NCBI GenBank assembly: GCA_964242215.1
Contig: CAXTCJ010000001.1
Span: 145,510 to 209,509 of the forward strand
DNA: 64,000 nucleotides
Origin: LMUY01 sp964242215
GTDB taxonomy: Bacteria; Pseudomonadota; Alphaproteobacteria; Acetobacterales; Acetobacteraceae
Direction of reading: 5' to 3'
The position numbers and the translations under genes were made by a program. Below the pieces are notes generated by a model that made no database searches, was not told where the DNA came from, and was given only the letters and a program-made list of their open reading frames with translations. The number at the start of each line of letters is the position of its first letter. Positions within the stretch are counted from its first letter, which is position 1. This document shows, piece after piece, positions 49,585 through 60,006 of the stretch.

Positions 49585-50666
49585 CAGGCCGCCTGCACCA
49601 GGGTCTCGCGGCAGCGCATCAGCGGTTGGATGCGGGTGCCGAACTGCTCCATGCCGATGACGAAATCGTCGAACGTCATCATCACGCCTTCGACGCCGGG
49701 CACGGCCGCCATCTCGTCCAGCATGGCGGCGATGTGCGCGTAGCTGCCCACCAGGATGCCCTGGTTGGTCGGCAGTTTGTCGCCGCCGCCCAGCTTGCGG
49801 CGATTGGCGCGGGAGAATGTGCCCTTGTTGGGGTCGTCGTCGGATTGTTCGTCGCGCCAGGCCAGCGCCTCGTAATCGGTGCCGGCCTTGTAGTGCTCCC
49901 ACTTGGCGTTGGCCGCGTCATCCGTCTCGTCGGCGATGATCATCACCAGGATGATGGCGCCGCAATGCCGTCCCGTCTCCGCAGTCGCGGCCACGAGGCG
50001 CTTGACGCTGTCGCCGATCGAGGCGGGTTGGTTCACGCCGAAACTAGCGCAGAAATTGTAGTCGGCATGCGTTGCGGCGTACTTTGTTCCGGCATCGCTC
50101 TGCGCGGCACAGATGATCTTGATCGGGCGTGACGGCAGCGGGCTGCAGCGGCAATCGTCCATCTGGAAGAAGTCGCCCTTGAAGTCCGAGTGGCCGGTCG
50201 ACCACAGCTCCTTCATGATGGTGACGTATTCCGCGCAGTATTCGTAGCGACGGCGATAGTGTTCGGCGCCTGGCCAGATGCCCATCTGCGCATACTCCGC
50301 CCGCTGCCAGCCGGAGATGATGTTCACCCCGAACCGCCCATGGGAAATGCTGTCGATCGTCACCGCCATACGCGCGGCGATCGGCGGCGGCATGGTCAGC
50401 ACCGCGCAGGTCGCGAACAGCTCGATCCGCTTGGTGACGGCGGCAAGCCCGGCCATCAGGGTGAACGATTCCAGGTTGTGGTCCCAGAACTCCGACGGGC
50501 CGCCAAAGCCGTGCAGCTTGATCATGGACAGCGCGAAGTCGAAACCGAACCGCTCGGCCTTCTCCACGATCGTGCGGTTCAGGTCGAACGACGGCATGTA
50601 TTGCGGCGAGGTAGTGGAGATCAGCCAGCCATTATTGCCGATCGGGATGAATACGCCGAGCTTCAT
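49584..50666 (-). CDS. RutA-like pyrimidine/amide LLM monooxygenase
   Basis: 360 residues, close to E. coli RutA in length and sequence: GVFIPIGNNGWLIS, FDFALSMIKLHGFGG, FWDHNLESFTLMAGLAAVT, GRFGVNIISGWQRAEYAQMG. Asn115 and Glu124 match the Asn and Glu that line the oxygen-binding pocket of RutA, and FMN-site segments are kept (ICAAQSDAG, DYNFC). RutA opens the uracil ring between N3 and C4. The rest of the rut operon (rutB-G) and the flavin reductase rutF are absent, while an amidase and an ABC importer are coupled instead. So the substrate may be another cyclic or linear amide. A paralogue lies on the other side of the binding-protein gene. Confidence 0.9.
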   Translation of the reverse strand: MKLGVFIPIGNNGWLISTTSPQYMPSFDLNRTIVEKAERFGFDFALSMIKLHGFGGPSEFWDHNLESFTLMAGLAAVTKRIELFATCAVLTMPPPIAARMAVTIDSISHGRFGVNIISGWQRAEYAQMGIWPGAEHYRRRYEYCAEYVTIMKELWSTGHSDFKGDFFQMDDCRCSPLPSRPIKIICAAQSDAGTKYAATHADYNFCASFGVNQPASIGDSVKRLVAATAETGRHCGAIILVMIIADETDDAANAKWEHYKAGTDYEALAWRDEQSDDDPNKGTFSRANRRKLGGGDKLPTNQGILVGSYAHIAAMLDEMAAVPGVEGVMMTFDDFVIGMEQFGTRIQPLMRCRETLVQAA

Positions 50667-50681
50667 AGGGTCAGCCTTCGG

Positions 50682-51971
50682 TCAGGATGTGATGAATTCG
50701 TTCCAACGCCGGGTCAGGTAGCGGTCCTCGTCCATGACGGAGTTCCAGACTGCGATATTGCCCATGCGCTCGTCGAACGAGCCGCCGTCGCGCGCGCGGC
50801 CCGCCTTTTCCATGAGCTTGCCGAACGGGTCGTGGATGTCTTCCGCGGCCGGCTTGCCGCCGTACCAGTAGCCCCATTCGTCGGCGCTCAGGAACTTCTT
50901 GGCGTTCTGCGGCTGGGCGGAATAGTAGCCCTCACGCGCCACGAAAGCACCGGCGAAGCCCGCAGTGTACCAGTTCAGATACTCGTAGGCGGCGTCCAGC
51001 TTGATGCCGGTCAGGTGCTTCATCATGCCGAACTGGTAACCCCAGCCGCGATAGCCCTCCTTGAGCGGCTGGAAGGTGCAGGGAATCCCCCGCGTGCGAA
51101 CCGCGGTGACCGCAGGGGACCACATGGACTGGATCACCACCTCGCCCGACGCCATCAGGTTCACCGATTGGTCGAAGCTACCCCAGAACGAGCGGAATTG
51201 GCCGGACTGCTTGATCTCGGTCATCAGCTGGATCGTCTTGTCGATCTCAGCCTTGGTCATGTTGCCCTTGTTGGCGTATTTGATGTCGCCGCGAGCCTCG
51301 ACGGCCATGGCGACGTCGATCACGCCGACCGTAGGATTGTCCTGTAGCGCCGACTTGCCCTTGAAGGCGGGGTTGATCAGGTCGGCCCAGCTATTCACCG
51401 GGCGCCCCACCAGGTCGGGGCGGATGCCCAGCGTGTCCGCGTTGGTGATCGTGGGCACGCTGGTGAGGAATTCGGTAGGCTCGGTCGCGAACTTGGAGCC
51501 GGATGCGTCTGTCGCATACATCACCGTGTACGGCGCGATGCCCTGGGTCGAGGCTTTGCGGCCATCGGGGTAGACGCTTTTCGTGAACAGGGAATAGGTC
51601 GCGTCCCAGTTCTGGAACTTCGACACCGGGATGGTCTGCAGCACGTTGCGACCAACCAGATATTTCAGATACGGTAGGCTGACATCGGCGATGTCGATAT
51701 TGGCCGACTGGGTCAGAAAGCGGTTCAACAGATCCGAACTTTCGGCGGCCTGCATGGTGACCTTGAAGCCGAGGTCCTTCTGCGCCTGGTCACCGATCGC
51801 CTGAATCGCGGTCACCGGCTGGCCGGCGTGCTTCAGTTCGATGTCCTTGATGGTCTGCGCCCAGATCGTCGGGAAGCCGCGGATCGCGCCCGACCCGGCG
51901 GCCGCACCCGCCGCAGCGGAGGCGGCGGTGAGCAGGCGGCGGCGCGAAAGGCCAGTCGTGTCGTCTGTCAT
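50682..51971 (-). CDS. ABC substrate-binding protein, PotD-like
   Basis: 429 residues. A twin-arginine signal (SRRRLLTAASAAAGAAAGSG) suggests export through the Tat route. The mature protein has the extracellular solute-binding layout of the spermidine/putrescine group: IADVSLPYLKYLVG, INPAFKGKSALQDNPTVGVI, FRSFWGSFDQSVNLMASGEV and YEYLNWYTAGFAGAF. It is longer than PotD (348 residues). Flanked on both sides by RutA-like genes (15 bases before the first, 20 bases after the second), so its ligand is probably the monooxygenase substrate. Confidence 0.91.
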   Translation of the reverse strand: MTDDTTGLSRRRLLTAASAAAGAAAGSGAIRGFPTIWAQTIKDIELKHAGQPVTAIQAIGDQAQKDLGFKVTMQAAESSDLLNRFLTQSANIDIADVSLPYLKYLVGRNVLQTIPVSKFQNWDATYSLFTKSVYPDGRKASTQGIAPYTVMYATDASGSKFATEPTEFLTSVPTITNADTLGIRPDLVGRPVNSWADLINPAFKGKSALQDNPTVGVIDVAMAVEARGDIKYANKGNMTKAEIDKTIQLMTEIKQSGQFRSFWGSFDQSVNLMASGEVVIQSMWSPAVTAVRTRGIPCTFQPLKEGYRGWGYQFGMMKHLTGIKLDAAYEYLNWYTAGFAGAFVAREGYYSAQPQNAKKFLSADEWGYWYGGKPAAEDIHDPFGKLMEKAGRARDGGSFDERMGNIAVWNSVMDEDRYLTRRWNEFITS

Positions 51972-51991
51972 GGCTGTCTCCTGCTATGGGG

Positions 51992-53074
<1,083 letters not shown>

Positions 53075-53085
53075 GCGCAGATCCT

Positions 53086-54735
53086 CTAGACGGGAGCTTG
53101 GAAGATATTGGCCGGCTCATCGCTGAACGGCCGACTGCGGCGCAACCGTGCGGTCAACGCCTCGACGAGCGGGGCGGCGACACAGACCATCTCGAATTGG
53201 CGGTCGGTCAAGCTGAGCCCGGCGCGGCGGCAGGCCTGAGCGACCGCGTCCCGCGCCACGGGGCCGAGATCACTGGACGGCTCCGGGACCGGCGGCAGCG
53301 GTGGCGGCATTTCGCCCGGCACCAAGGCGGGCCGGCGACCGCGCCAGGCGGTCGCACTCTCGTAGGCGTGGCCTATGGCGAGCACGGTCGCGTCGTCGAA
53401 TGGGCGGCCGGCGATCTGCAAGGCCAGTGGCAGGCCGCTGCGGCTGAACCCCATGCACTGCGACAGCGCCGGGCCGCCCGAAATGTTCCACGGCGTGGTG
53501 AACGACGCCTTGGTCCAGAAATTCGCCGTCCGCCAGGCGCCGAACGCGGGCGCCGGTCCCGGCGCGGTCGGCGTGACCAGGGCGTTGTAGCGCTGCCAAA
53601 CCGGCCGCAGTTCCGACAGCATGACCCGGCGTTCGCGCTGAGCATCCATGTAGTCGCTGCCGCTGATCAGCACGGCGCCGAGGACGCGGCCCAGGAAGTC
53701 GTCGCCATAGTCGCCGGGCCGGGTGCGGAAGGTGGCAGAGTGGATGCTGTACAGCTCGCTCTCGGCGATGGCGATCTTGACGTCACTGTATTGCTTGGCC
53801 GGGCGCAACCGCACGTCCTCGATGACGGCACCCAGCGAGCGCAGCACTGCCAACGCCTCCTCGAACGCCGCGACGACCTCCGGATCGGTGTCGATATCGG
53901 TCTCGTGGAAATGGCGCACCACACCGATGCGCATGCCCGCGAGGCTTTCTTGCAAGCCGGCGAGATAGTCGGGAATGGCACGGTCGGCGCTGGCCGGGTC
54001 TTCCGGATCGTGCCCGGCGATCGCCTGCAGCAATATTGCGGCGTCGGCGACAGTCCACGCCATTGGCCCGGCGTGATCGAAGGTGAACGAGTTCGGATAC
54101 ACGCCCCGCCGGCTGACCAGCCCATAGGTGGGTTTCAGCCCGACGATCCCGCACAACGCCGCCGGCAGCCGGATGGAGCCGCCGGTATCGGTACCGAGTG
54201 CCGCCGGCGTCAGCCCAGCCGCGACCGCCGCGCCGGACCCGCTGGACGAGCCGCCGGTGAAATGCCCGGTGTTCCACGGATTGCGCGCGGGCGGCCAGGC
54301 GAGATCGAACGACGGGCCGCCATGCGCGAATTCATGTGTCGCCAGCTTGCCCAACAGCACGCCGCCGGCCTCGTACAATCGCGTCACCGCCGCCGCATCC
54401 CGCGTCGGTACGGTGTAGGCGCAGACGCGGGAATGACCCGTGGTGCGAATGCCGGCGGTGGAGAAAATGTCCTTCAGCGCAAACGGAATGCCGTGCAGTT
54501 TACCGCGGTATTGGCCGGACGCGATCTCCGCCTCCGCGGCCCGGGCCTGCGTGAGCGCACGCTCGCCGGTCAGCAGCAAATAGGCGTTGAGCTGGGGGTC
54601 CAAGGCGTCCGCGCGGTCGAGCAGAGCCTGGGTCAAATCGACCGGCGAGATCTGCCGCTGCTCCAGCAGCCGTGCGGCCTGCAGAAGCCCGAGTTCGTGG
54701 AGCTGGGTTGCCCCGGCGCTGAGATCGTCGAGCAC
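53086..54735 (-). CDS. Amidase signature enzyme with C-terminal AtzG/DUF4089-like domain
   Basis: 549 residues from GTG 54735; a TGA in frame two codons upstream fixes it as the first possible start. The amidase-signature triad is present: Lys88 (FALKDIFS), the cis-Ser in GGSSSGSG (163-164) and Ser187 in DTGGSIRLP. The core ends near residue 470. The remaining ~65 residues (VAQACRRAGLSLTDRQFEMV, then LVEALTARLRRSRPFSDEPANIFQ) resemble AtzG/DUF4089 small subunits, which normally form a separate polypeptide with AtzE-type amidases. First gene of the eight-gene operon. It would hydrolyse an amide or carbamoyl bond of the imported compound or of the RutA product. Confidence 0.88.
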   Translation of the reverse strand: MLDDLSAGATQLHELGLLQAARLLEQRQISPVDLTQALLDRADALDPQLNAYLLLTGERALTQARAAEAEIASGQYRGKLHGIPFALKDIFSTAGIRTTGHSRVCAYTVPTRDAAAVTRLYEAGGVLLGKLATHEFAHGGPSFDLAWPPARNPWNTGHFTGGSSSGSGAAVAAGLTPAALGTDTGGSIRLPAALCGIVGLKPTYGLVSRRGVYPNSFTFDHAGPMAWTVADAAILLQAIAGHDPEDPASADRAIPDYLAGLQESLAGMRIGVVRHFHETDIDTDPEVVAAFEEALAVLRSLGAVIEDVRLRPAKQYSDVKIAIAESELYSIHSATFRTRPGDYGDDFLGRVLGAVLISGSDYMDAQRERRVMLSELRPVWQRYNALVTPTAPGPAPAFGAWRTANFWTKASFTTPWNISGGPALSQCMGFSRSGLPLALQIAGRPFDDATVLAIGHAYESATAWRGRRPALVPGEMPPPLPPVPEPSSDLGPVARDAVAQACRRAGLSLTDRQFEMVCVAAPLVEALTARLRRSRPFSDEPANIFQAPV

Positions 54736-54990
54736 GGTTCAGGTAAACTGGCGCGTCGGAGGCATGGTACGGACCCTCACATAGTGCGGCTTGTCGAGCC
54801 TGAGCGTTCCATCCCGGTCCGGCATGCGACGGACGAACCTTGCCGATGCCGTTACGTCGGCAATGGATCGCACCCGTGCCTATGAAGTCAAGCGCGCCAA
54901 CGCCGACGCTGCCCAATTAGGCGCCGCATTAGGCCAGGCAATGCCCGTTCGTGCAGCATCGCACCGATCAGTTGCTAGTTTTGTCGGCAC
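54736..54990. other. Non-coding gap, likely promoter region of the amidase operon
   Basis: 255 bases between the amidase start and the end of the thioesterase gene, both on the minus strand. No ORF with protein-like composition was found. The amidase operon promoter should lie here. I could not define -35/-10 boxes, and no clear terminator hairpin for the thioesterase is seen. Confidence 0.4.
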
Positions 54991-55437
54991 TCACTCGACG
55001 GGTGCTGGTGGCACGTAGGGCTCACCCCGCCAGGCCAGCACTTTCCAGATCCCTTCGCCGGTCGCCACGACCCGATCACCCACCGTCATGACGCCACGCA
55101 CGAAGACCATGCTGCGGGTGGTGCGGATGATCTCGGCATGGATCGTTGCGAATTCGCCGAGTTTCAGCGCGCCCACGTATTGTATGTTGAGTTGCACAGT
55201 CGCACTCGGCTGCTCGCCCGCAGCGTCCCAGCAGGCATTGCCCAAAGCGATGTCGAACGCCGTGGCCAGCATGCCGCCATGGGTGACGCCGCGCTTGTTG
55301 CCATGCCGCTCGTCCGCCACGAACCCGCACACCCGCTTGTTGCCGTCCGGGCGGTAGAACGGGCCGACATGGGTGCCGAATGCCTGCGTCGGCACCCGCA
55401 CCCAGCCCTCGGGCACGACGGCCGGTATTGCGGTCAA
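54991..55437 (-). CDS. PaaI-family hotdog thioesterase
   Basis: 148 residues if started at TTG 55437, which overlaps the stop of the small upstream gene as TTGA; a longer frame exists but is shadow of that gene. The hotdog signature is THGGMLATAFDIALGNACWD, followed by VQLNIQYVGALKLGEFATIH and FVRGVMTVGDRVVATGEGIW. PaaI-type enzymes hydrolyse acyl-CoA thioesters in the cytosol. The substrate is unknown; it is coupled to a protein of unknown function. Confidence 0.88.
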   Translation of the reverse strand: MTAIPAVVPEGWVRVPTQAFGTHVGPFYRPDGNKRVCGFVADERHGNKRGVTHGGMLATAFDIALGNACWDAAGEQPSATVQLNIQYVGALKLGEFATIHAEIIRTTRSMVFVRGVMTVGDRVVATGEGIWKVLAWRGEPYVPPAPVE

Positions 55438-55739
55438 TGCTGCGCTGCCGGCACGAGCGATTGCGCGATCGCGGACCATTCGTCGGCGGTCGGCCCGGTA
55501 GCCACGGGCTTGCCGGCGCGGCGATACCAATAGCCTGCGTTCGGCAAGTCGCCCTCTACCCGGTGCAGATGCGCGTGCACCCAGTCGCAGCGCGGCTCGC
55601 CTTCGTGCTGCTGGGCGCATTCATGGGCGCGATCCCACTCGCCTTTGCCGACCCACCACAGCGCCTGTTGCGCCAGGTCGAGACCGGTCGGGGGGGCCGC
55701 ATCGGCGAGGCTGCGGTGATAGTCGTCGAGGCTGATCAT
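55434..55739 (-). CDS. Small conserved protein, function unknown
   Basis: 101 residues. I recognise no named domain. The pattern QQALWWVGKGEWDRAHECAQ, then VHAHLHRVEGDLPNAGYWYR looks like two helical hairpins similar to a tetratricopeptide repeat, rich in Trp and His. No signal peptide. Translationally coupled (TTGA) to the thioesterase. Confidence 0.78.
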   Translation of the reverse strand: MISLDDYHRSLADAAPPTGLDLAQQALWWVGKGEWDRAHECAQQHEGEPRCDWVHAHLHRVEGDLPNAGYWYRRAGKPVATGPTADEWSAIAQSLVPAAQH

Positions 55740-55790
55740 CGATCGGGTTCCGGATCGTCGTTGAGATTAAGTCTTCTGTCGGAGTGAGGG

Positions 55791-56942
55791 TCACGCACCG
55801 AATCTATGGCCCCCCTCACCCCGGCCCTCTCCCGCAAGGGGAGAGGGAGAAGAGAACTGCGCAAGGTCGATGTCGGTTGCTATTCCTAGCGTCAACTGTG
55901 CCAGCAGCCGCCCGGCGTATGGTCCGACCGTCAGGCCACCCGCCCATAGGCCGTTGCCGAGCACCAGGCCTTCGATGCCGGGCGCGAGCGCCAACACCGG
56001 ACGGATGCCCTGCCCAGCCGGGCGGAAGCCGATGCGGGTCTCCAGGATCGTCGCGGCGGCCAGGCCGGGGGCGACTTGCAGGGCGGTTTGCAGCACCTCC
56101 AGCATACCCGCCGCGGTCACCCGGTAGTCGAAGCCGGAGCCGGTTTCCCGCGTGGCGCCGATCACGACCCGGCTGTCGGGGAATGCCAGCATGTAATAGC
56201 TCGTCATCGGCAGCACGACCGGCCACGACGAGGTGTCCACGCCGGGCAGGCGCAGGTGGACGATCTGGCCGCGCTGCGGCTGCACCGGGTCGTGCACGCC
56301 GACACGTTGCAACAGGGCTGGCGCCCAGGCCCCTGCCGTCACGACCACCCGGTCCGCGCTGACGGTCTCGCCCTGGACGGTGACCCCGGTCACCCGCTCA
56401 CCTTCGACGATCAGCTCTGCCGCACCGGCGTGCCGGGTCGCCCCGAGGCGGACGGCCGCCCCGGTCAGCGCCGCTGCCAGCAGGCGGCCATCGACGCGGG
56501 CAGCACCCTCGATGTGCAGCGCGGCCTGATCCTCCCGCAACGGCGGGAACAGCGCGCGGGCCTCGGCGGGGGTCAAGCGGCTGACGGCACCCGCCTCCGG
56601 CGCCTGAGTCGCACGCGCGCGGACTTTGCGCTCCAGGGCATCCAGATCCGCAGCATCCGCAGGCACGTTCAGCGAACCGACCCGGCCGTACCCCGTGTCG
56701 GTCTCGCCATGTTCGTGCAGCGCGGCGATCAGCTCGGGGTAGGTGCGCGCCGACGCCGCCGACAGCCGGTAATACGCCTCGTCGCTGACCGCCGAGGACC
56801 AGGGACAGATGATCCCGGCGCCGGCGGCGGTTGCGCGCCCCTCCAACGCCGGGTCGATCATGACGACCTCCGCACCGGCCCGCGCCAGATGGAACGCGCA
56901 ACTGGCGCCGAACACGCCCGTGCCGACGACGGCGACTCTCAC
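55791..56942 (-). CDS. FAD-dependent oxidoreductase, DAO family
   Basis: 383 residues. FAD motif VAVVGTGVFGASCAFHLARAG at the N-terminus, then the DAO fold with VVVTAGAWAPALL and PQRGQIVHL. RIGFRPAGQGIRPVLALAPG and GNGLWAGGLTVGPYAGRLLA follow, as in glycine/D-amino-acid oxidases. ATG 56942 overlaps the binding-protein stop (ATGA), so it probably oxidises the ligand that protein captures. The last ~18 residues (SSPSPLAGEGRGEGG and on) are encoded by a family B palindromic repeat. The natural C-terminus has been replaced or extended by the repeat. Confidence 0.88.
   Translation of the reverse strand: MRVAVVGTGVFGASCAFHLARAGAEVVMIDPALEGRATAAGAGIICPWSSAVSDEAYYRLSAASARTYPELIAALHEHGETDTGYGRVGSLNVPADAADLDALERKVRARATQAPEAGAVSRLTPAEARALFPPLREDQAALHIEGAARVDGRLLAAALTGAAVRLGATRHAGAAELIVEGERVTGVTVQGETVSADRVVVTAGAWAPALLQRVGVHDPVQPQRGQIVHLRLPGVDTSSWPVVLPMTSYYMLAFPDSRVVIGATRETGSGFDYRVTAAGMLEVLQTALQVAPGLAAATILETRIGFRPAGQGIRPVLALAPGIEGLVLGNGLWAGGLTVGPYAGRLLAQLTLGIATDIDLAQFSSPSPLAGEGRGEGGHRFGA
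55810..55852. repeat. Palindromic repeat, family B, read as protein end
   Basis: CCCTCTCCCGCAAGGGGAGA at its core is the family B palindrome. It lies inside the 3' end of the DAO gene, in frame, and encodes a Pro-Ser-Pro-Leu-Ala-Gly-Glu-Gly type tail. Confidence 0.8.
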
Positions 56943-58552
56943 GGTTGCAGGCTAACCCCGGCGAGTGGCGTGCCGCCCAGCACGTGGACCTTGAAGCCCA
57001 CCACATTCTTTCGGGCCGCGACGAAGGCGTCGCTGCTGGCGAACAGGACGGCGGGGACGTCGTGGGCGAACACGTCCTGCGCCTGGATGTATAGCTTCGC
57101 CCGTTCGGCCTGGTCGCTGATCACGTTGGCCTTGCTGACGAGGTCGCTGTACTCGGCATTGCACCAGTGGCTCCAATCGCCGGGGCGCGGCACGCCGTTG
57201 GGGCAGGCGAAATAGCCGTACAGCAGTTGGCTCGGGTCCGGGTAATCCCACGTGCCGCCCAGCATGCCGACGGGCGCCTCGCCGCCGCGGATACGGCGGA
57301 GGTACTCGCCCCACTCGTAGCTGACGATCTCCGCCTTGACGCCCAATTTGGCCCAGTCCGCCTGGATCAGCTCGGCCGCCTGGCGCCCGTTCGGCATGTA
57401 GGCGCGCGCGACCGGAATGGCCCAGATCTGCGTGGTGAAACCGTCCGGGTAGCCGGCCTTCGCCAGCAGCGCCTTGGCCGCCGCCGGGTCGTAGGTGGGC
57501 GGCTGCACGTGGTCGTCATGCCCCCACAGGCTGGCGGACACCATGGCGCCGGTCGGCGTGCCGGTGCCCTGGAACACGGCGGCGACCAGCGCTTTCAGGT
57601 CGATCGCCTCGGCCAGGGCCTGCCGCACCTCGAGCTTGTCGAACGGCGGTTTGTCGGCGCGGAAGGCGATGTAGCCCATGGACGCGAGCGGCGCGCTAAG
57701 CAGCGACAAGGCCGGATCGGACTTGATCGAGCCGAAGTCGGCCGGGTTGGGGTAACGCGCCAACTGGCACTCGTTGGCGCGCAGCTTGGCCAGCCGCACC
57801 GCCGGGTCGGGGGCGATGCTGAACACGAGGTTGTCGACCTTGGCGGTGCGATCGTCGATGCCGGCCGCCTTCGCCCAGTTCTGCGGGAAGGCGCGGAACC
57901 GCACGTCCGAATCGCGCAGGTAGCGCACGAACGAGAACGCGCCGGTGCCGATCGGGCTGGTGTCGATCGCCTCGGGCGTGCCCGCCTTCAGCATCGCCGC
58001 CCCATATTCGGCCGACATGATGGGGAAGGACGGCATCGACAGGATGCCCAACAACGGCGCCACCGGCTCCTTCAGGTCGAAGCGAACAGTGTCGTCGTCG
58101 ACCTTCGTGACGCCGGCGACCCGGTCCCGCAACAGGGCGTCCCACTCGTCGTACGTGCCGCCGCCAACCTTGTAGAAGGCGCCGTCCTTGTCCCTCATGC
58201 GGTTGAAGCTGAACAGCACGTCGTCGGCATTGAGGTCCCGCGTCGGCGTGAAGCGGCTGTTGGACTGGAATTTCACGCCGTGGCGCAAATGGAACGTGGC
58301 GGACAAACCGTCCGGTGCGATCTCCCACGACGTCGCGATCGCCGGGATGATGGTGGAGCCGCCGCGCTGCGTTTCCACCAACTCGTCGTAGATCTGCGCC
58401 GCCACGTCGAACACGGTGTTCGCGGTCGACAGCATCGCATTCAGCGTGGTGGGGCTCGCCTCGGTGCACACCACCAGCGTGTCCGCCGAGGCGGTGCGGG
58501 CCGCAAGCAAACCGACAGCGAGCCCGGCGGCCAGACGGAGCGAGCGGATCAT
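56939..58552 (-). CDS. Dipeptide-type ABC substrate-binding protein (SBP_bac_5), solitary
   Basis: 537 residues from ATG 58552. Signal peptide SLRLAAGLAVGLLAARTASA. Canonical order: TLVVCTEASPTTLNAML, then FHLRHGVKFQ, LNADDVLFSFNRM, SPIGTGAFSFVRYLRDSD, LEVRQALAEAIDLKALVAAV. Late in the protein come PAAAKALLAKAGYPDGFTTQ and LIQADWAKLGVKAEIVSYEW. It closely resembles DppA-type peptide/haem binders. No permease or ATPase gene accompanies it, so it must use a transporter encoded elsewhere. Coupled to a DAO-type oxidase. It also gives a useful same-window reference for the permuted protein at 12150. Confidence 0.93.
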   Translation of the reverse strand: MIRSLRLAAGLAVGLLAARTASADTLVVCTEASPTTLNAMLSTANTVFDVAAQIYDELVETQRGGSTIIPAIATSWEIAPDGLSATFHLRHGVKFQSNSRFTPTRDLNADDVLFSFNRMRDKDGAFYKVGGGTYDEWDALLRDRVAGVTKVDDDTVRFDLKEPVAPLLGILSMPSFPIMSAEYGAAMLKAGTPEAIDTSPIGTGAFSFVRYLRDSDVRFRAFPQNWAKAAGIDDRTAKVDNLVFSIAPDPAVRLAKLRANECQLARYPNPADFGSIKSDPALSLLSAPLASMGYIAFRADKPPFDKLEVRQALAEAIDLKALVAAVFQGTGTPTGAMVSASLWGHDDHVQPPTYDPAAAKALLAKAGYPDGFTTQIWAIPVARAYMPNGRQAAELIQADWAKLGVKAEIVSYEWGEYLRRIRGGEAPVGMLGGTWDYPDPSQLLYGYFACPNGVPRPGDWSHWCNAEYSDLVSKANVISDQAERAKLYIQAQDVFAHDVPAVLFASSDAFVAARKNVVGFKVHVLGGTPLAGVSLQP

Positions 58553-58671
58553 ACAGGCGGGTCCTTCGATTGTGCCGCGCGACCTCACTCCAGCCGCGCC
58601 TCGCCCGTCAACCCGGGTTTACCTCCGGCGCCCGGCTGTTACTCTCAGCGGCCACAGCAGGAGCCGTGAAG

Positions 58672-60003
58672 ATGTCGCCACCGGTCCAATTAGTGCAGAA
58701 CGACGCCAAGCTGCCGGAGGCGGCCGACGTCGTGGTGATCGGCGGCGGGATCGCCGGGGTGTCGGCGGCGTATCACTTGGCGCGCAAGGGACATTCGGTG
58801 GCGCTGCTCGAGAAGGGCCGCATCGCCGGGGAGCAATCCAGCCGCAATTGGGGCTGGTGTCGGCAGCAGAACCGCGACGAGCGCGAGATCCCGCTGATCA
58901 AGCACAGCCTGGATTTGTGGGGCCGCCTGTCGGAGGAGATCGGCGCCGAATCCAGCTTCCGCCGCAGCGGGCTGATCTACGTCACCAAGGACCCGGCGCA
59001 ACTGGCGGAGTGGGAGCGCTGGGTCACGATGGCGCAGGGCTACCAGGTGCGCAGCCACATGCTGTCGGCCGAAGAAGCGCAGGCGCTCACACCGGGTGCG
59101 ACGGAGCGCTGGATCGGCGGCGTGCACTCGCCGACCGATGGCCGCGCCGAACCCGGGCTAGCGGCGCCGGCGCTGGCGGAAGCGGCCCGGCGGCATGGTG
59201 CGACGATCCACCAGCGGTGCGCGGTGCGCGGGCTGGAACTGTCGGCCGGCGCGGTTTCCGGCGTGGTAACGGAGATGGGCACGATCCGCACCAGCCGGGT
59301 GCTGTGCGCGGCCGGCGCGTGGTCGTCCATGTTCTGCCGCCACCACGGCATCAGCTTGCCGCAAGCCGGCGTGCGGTCCACCGCGTTCTTCACCACCCCG
59401 GCGGCGGAGGTAACGCCCGGTGGCCTGTCCACGCCGGGCTTCACGATGCGCCGCCGCCTGGATGGCGGCTACACCGTCGCGATCCGTGACCGCGGCCGGA
59501 TGGAGGTGACGCCGCAGGGCATCCGCTACGCCCGCCAGTTCCTGCCGCTGTTCAAGAAACACCGCTCCTCAACGATGCCGATCCGCATAGGACAATCCTT
59601 CTTTCGTGGGCCGGAGACGATCGCACGCTGGCGGCTGGACAGCGTGTCGCCGTTCGAACGCATCCGCGTGCTGGACCCGGCGCCGGTATCCGGCATCGTG
59701 GAGGAGGCGTTGGGCGAACTGGTGAAAACCTACCCGGCACTGGCCGGCATCAAGGCGACCGAGGCCTGGGGCGGCTGGATCGACCACACGCCCGACGCGG
59801 TGCCGGTGATCTCCCCGGTGGGGAAACTGCCCGGGTTCTTCCTGGCCACCGGGTTCAGCGGCCACGGCTTCGGCATCGGCCCTGCCGCCGGACGGTTGGC
59901 GGCCGACCTGGTTGCGGGCGATGCGCCGATCGTCGACCCGGCGCCGTTCCGCTACGAGCGCCTGGTGGACGGCAGCAAGCTTGCGGAACCGGCCGGATTG
60001 TAG
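58672..60003 (+). CDS. FAD-dependent amine/amino-acid oxidoreductase (DAO/PuuB-like)
   Basis: 443 residues from ATG 58672, with AGGAG 9 bases upstream. VVVIGGGIAGVSAAYHLARKG and SRNWGWCRQQNRDEREIPL follow. The second segment resembles the SGRNGGQ motif of gamma-glutamylputrescine oxidase and similar enzymes, with a Cys near the flavin. WGGWIDHTPDAVPVISPVG and FSGHGFGIGPAAGRLAADL give the usual DAO end. Divergent from the binding-protein operon, so both may respond to one amine or amino-acid substrate. Followed by the CobW gene after 3 bases. Confidence 0.9.
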   Translation: MSPPVQLVQNDAKLPEAADVVVIGGGIAGVSAAYHLARKGHSVALLEKGRIAGEQSSRNWGWCRQQNRDEREIPLIKHSLDLWGRLSEEIGAESSFRRSGLIYVTKDPAQLAEWERWVTMAQGYQVRSHMLSAEEAQALTPGATERWIGGVHSPTDGRAEPGLAAPALAEAARRHGATIHQRCAVRGLELSAGAVSGVVTEMGTIRTSRVLCAAGAWSSMFCRHHGISLPQAGVRSTAFFTTPAAEVTPGGLSTPGFTMRRRLDGGYTVAIRDRGRMEVTPQGIRYARQFLPLFKKHRSSTMPIRIGQSFFRGPETIARWRLDSVSPFERIRVLDPAPVSGIVEEALGELVKTYPALAGIKATEAWGGWIDHTPDAVPVISPVGKLPGFFLATGFSGHGFGIGPAAGRLAADLVAGDAPIVDPAPFRYERLVDGSKLAEPAGL

Positions 60004-60006
60004 CGC

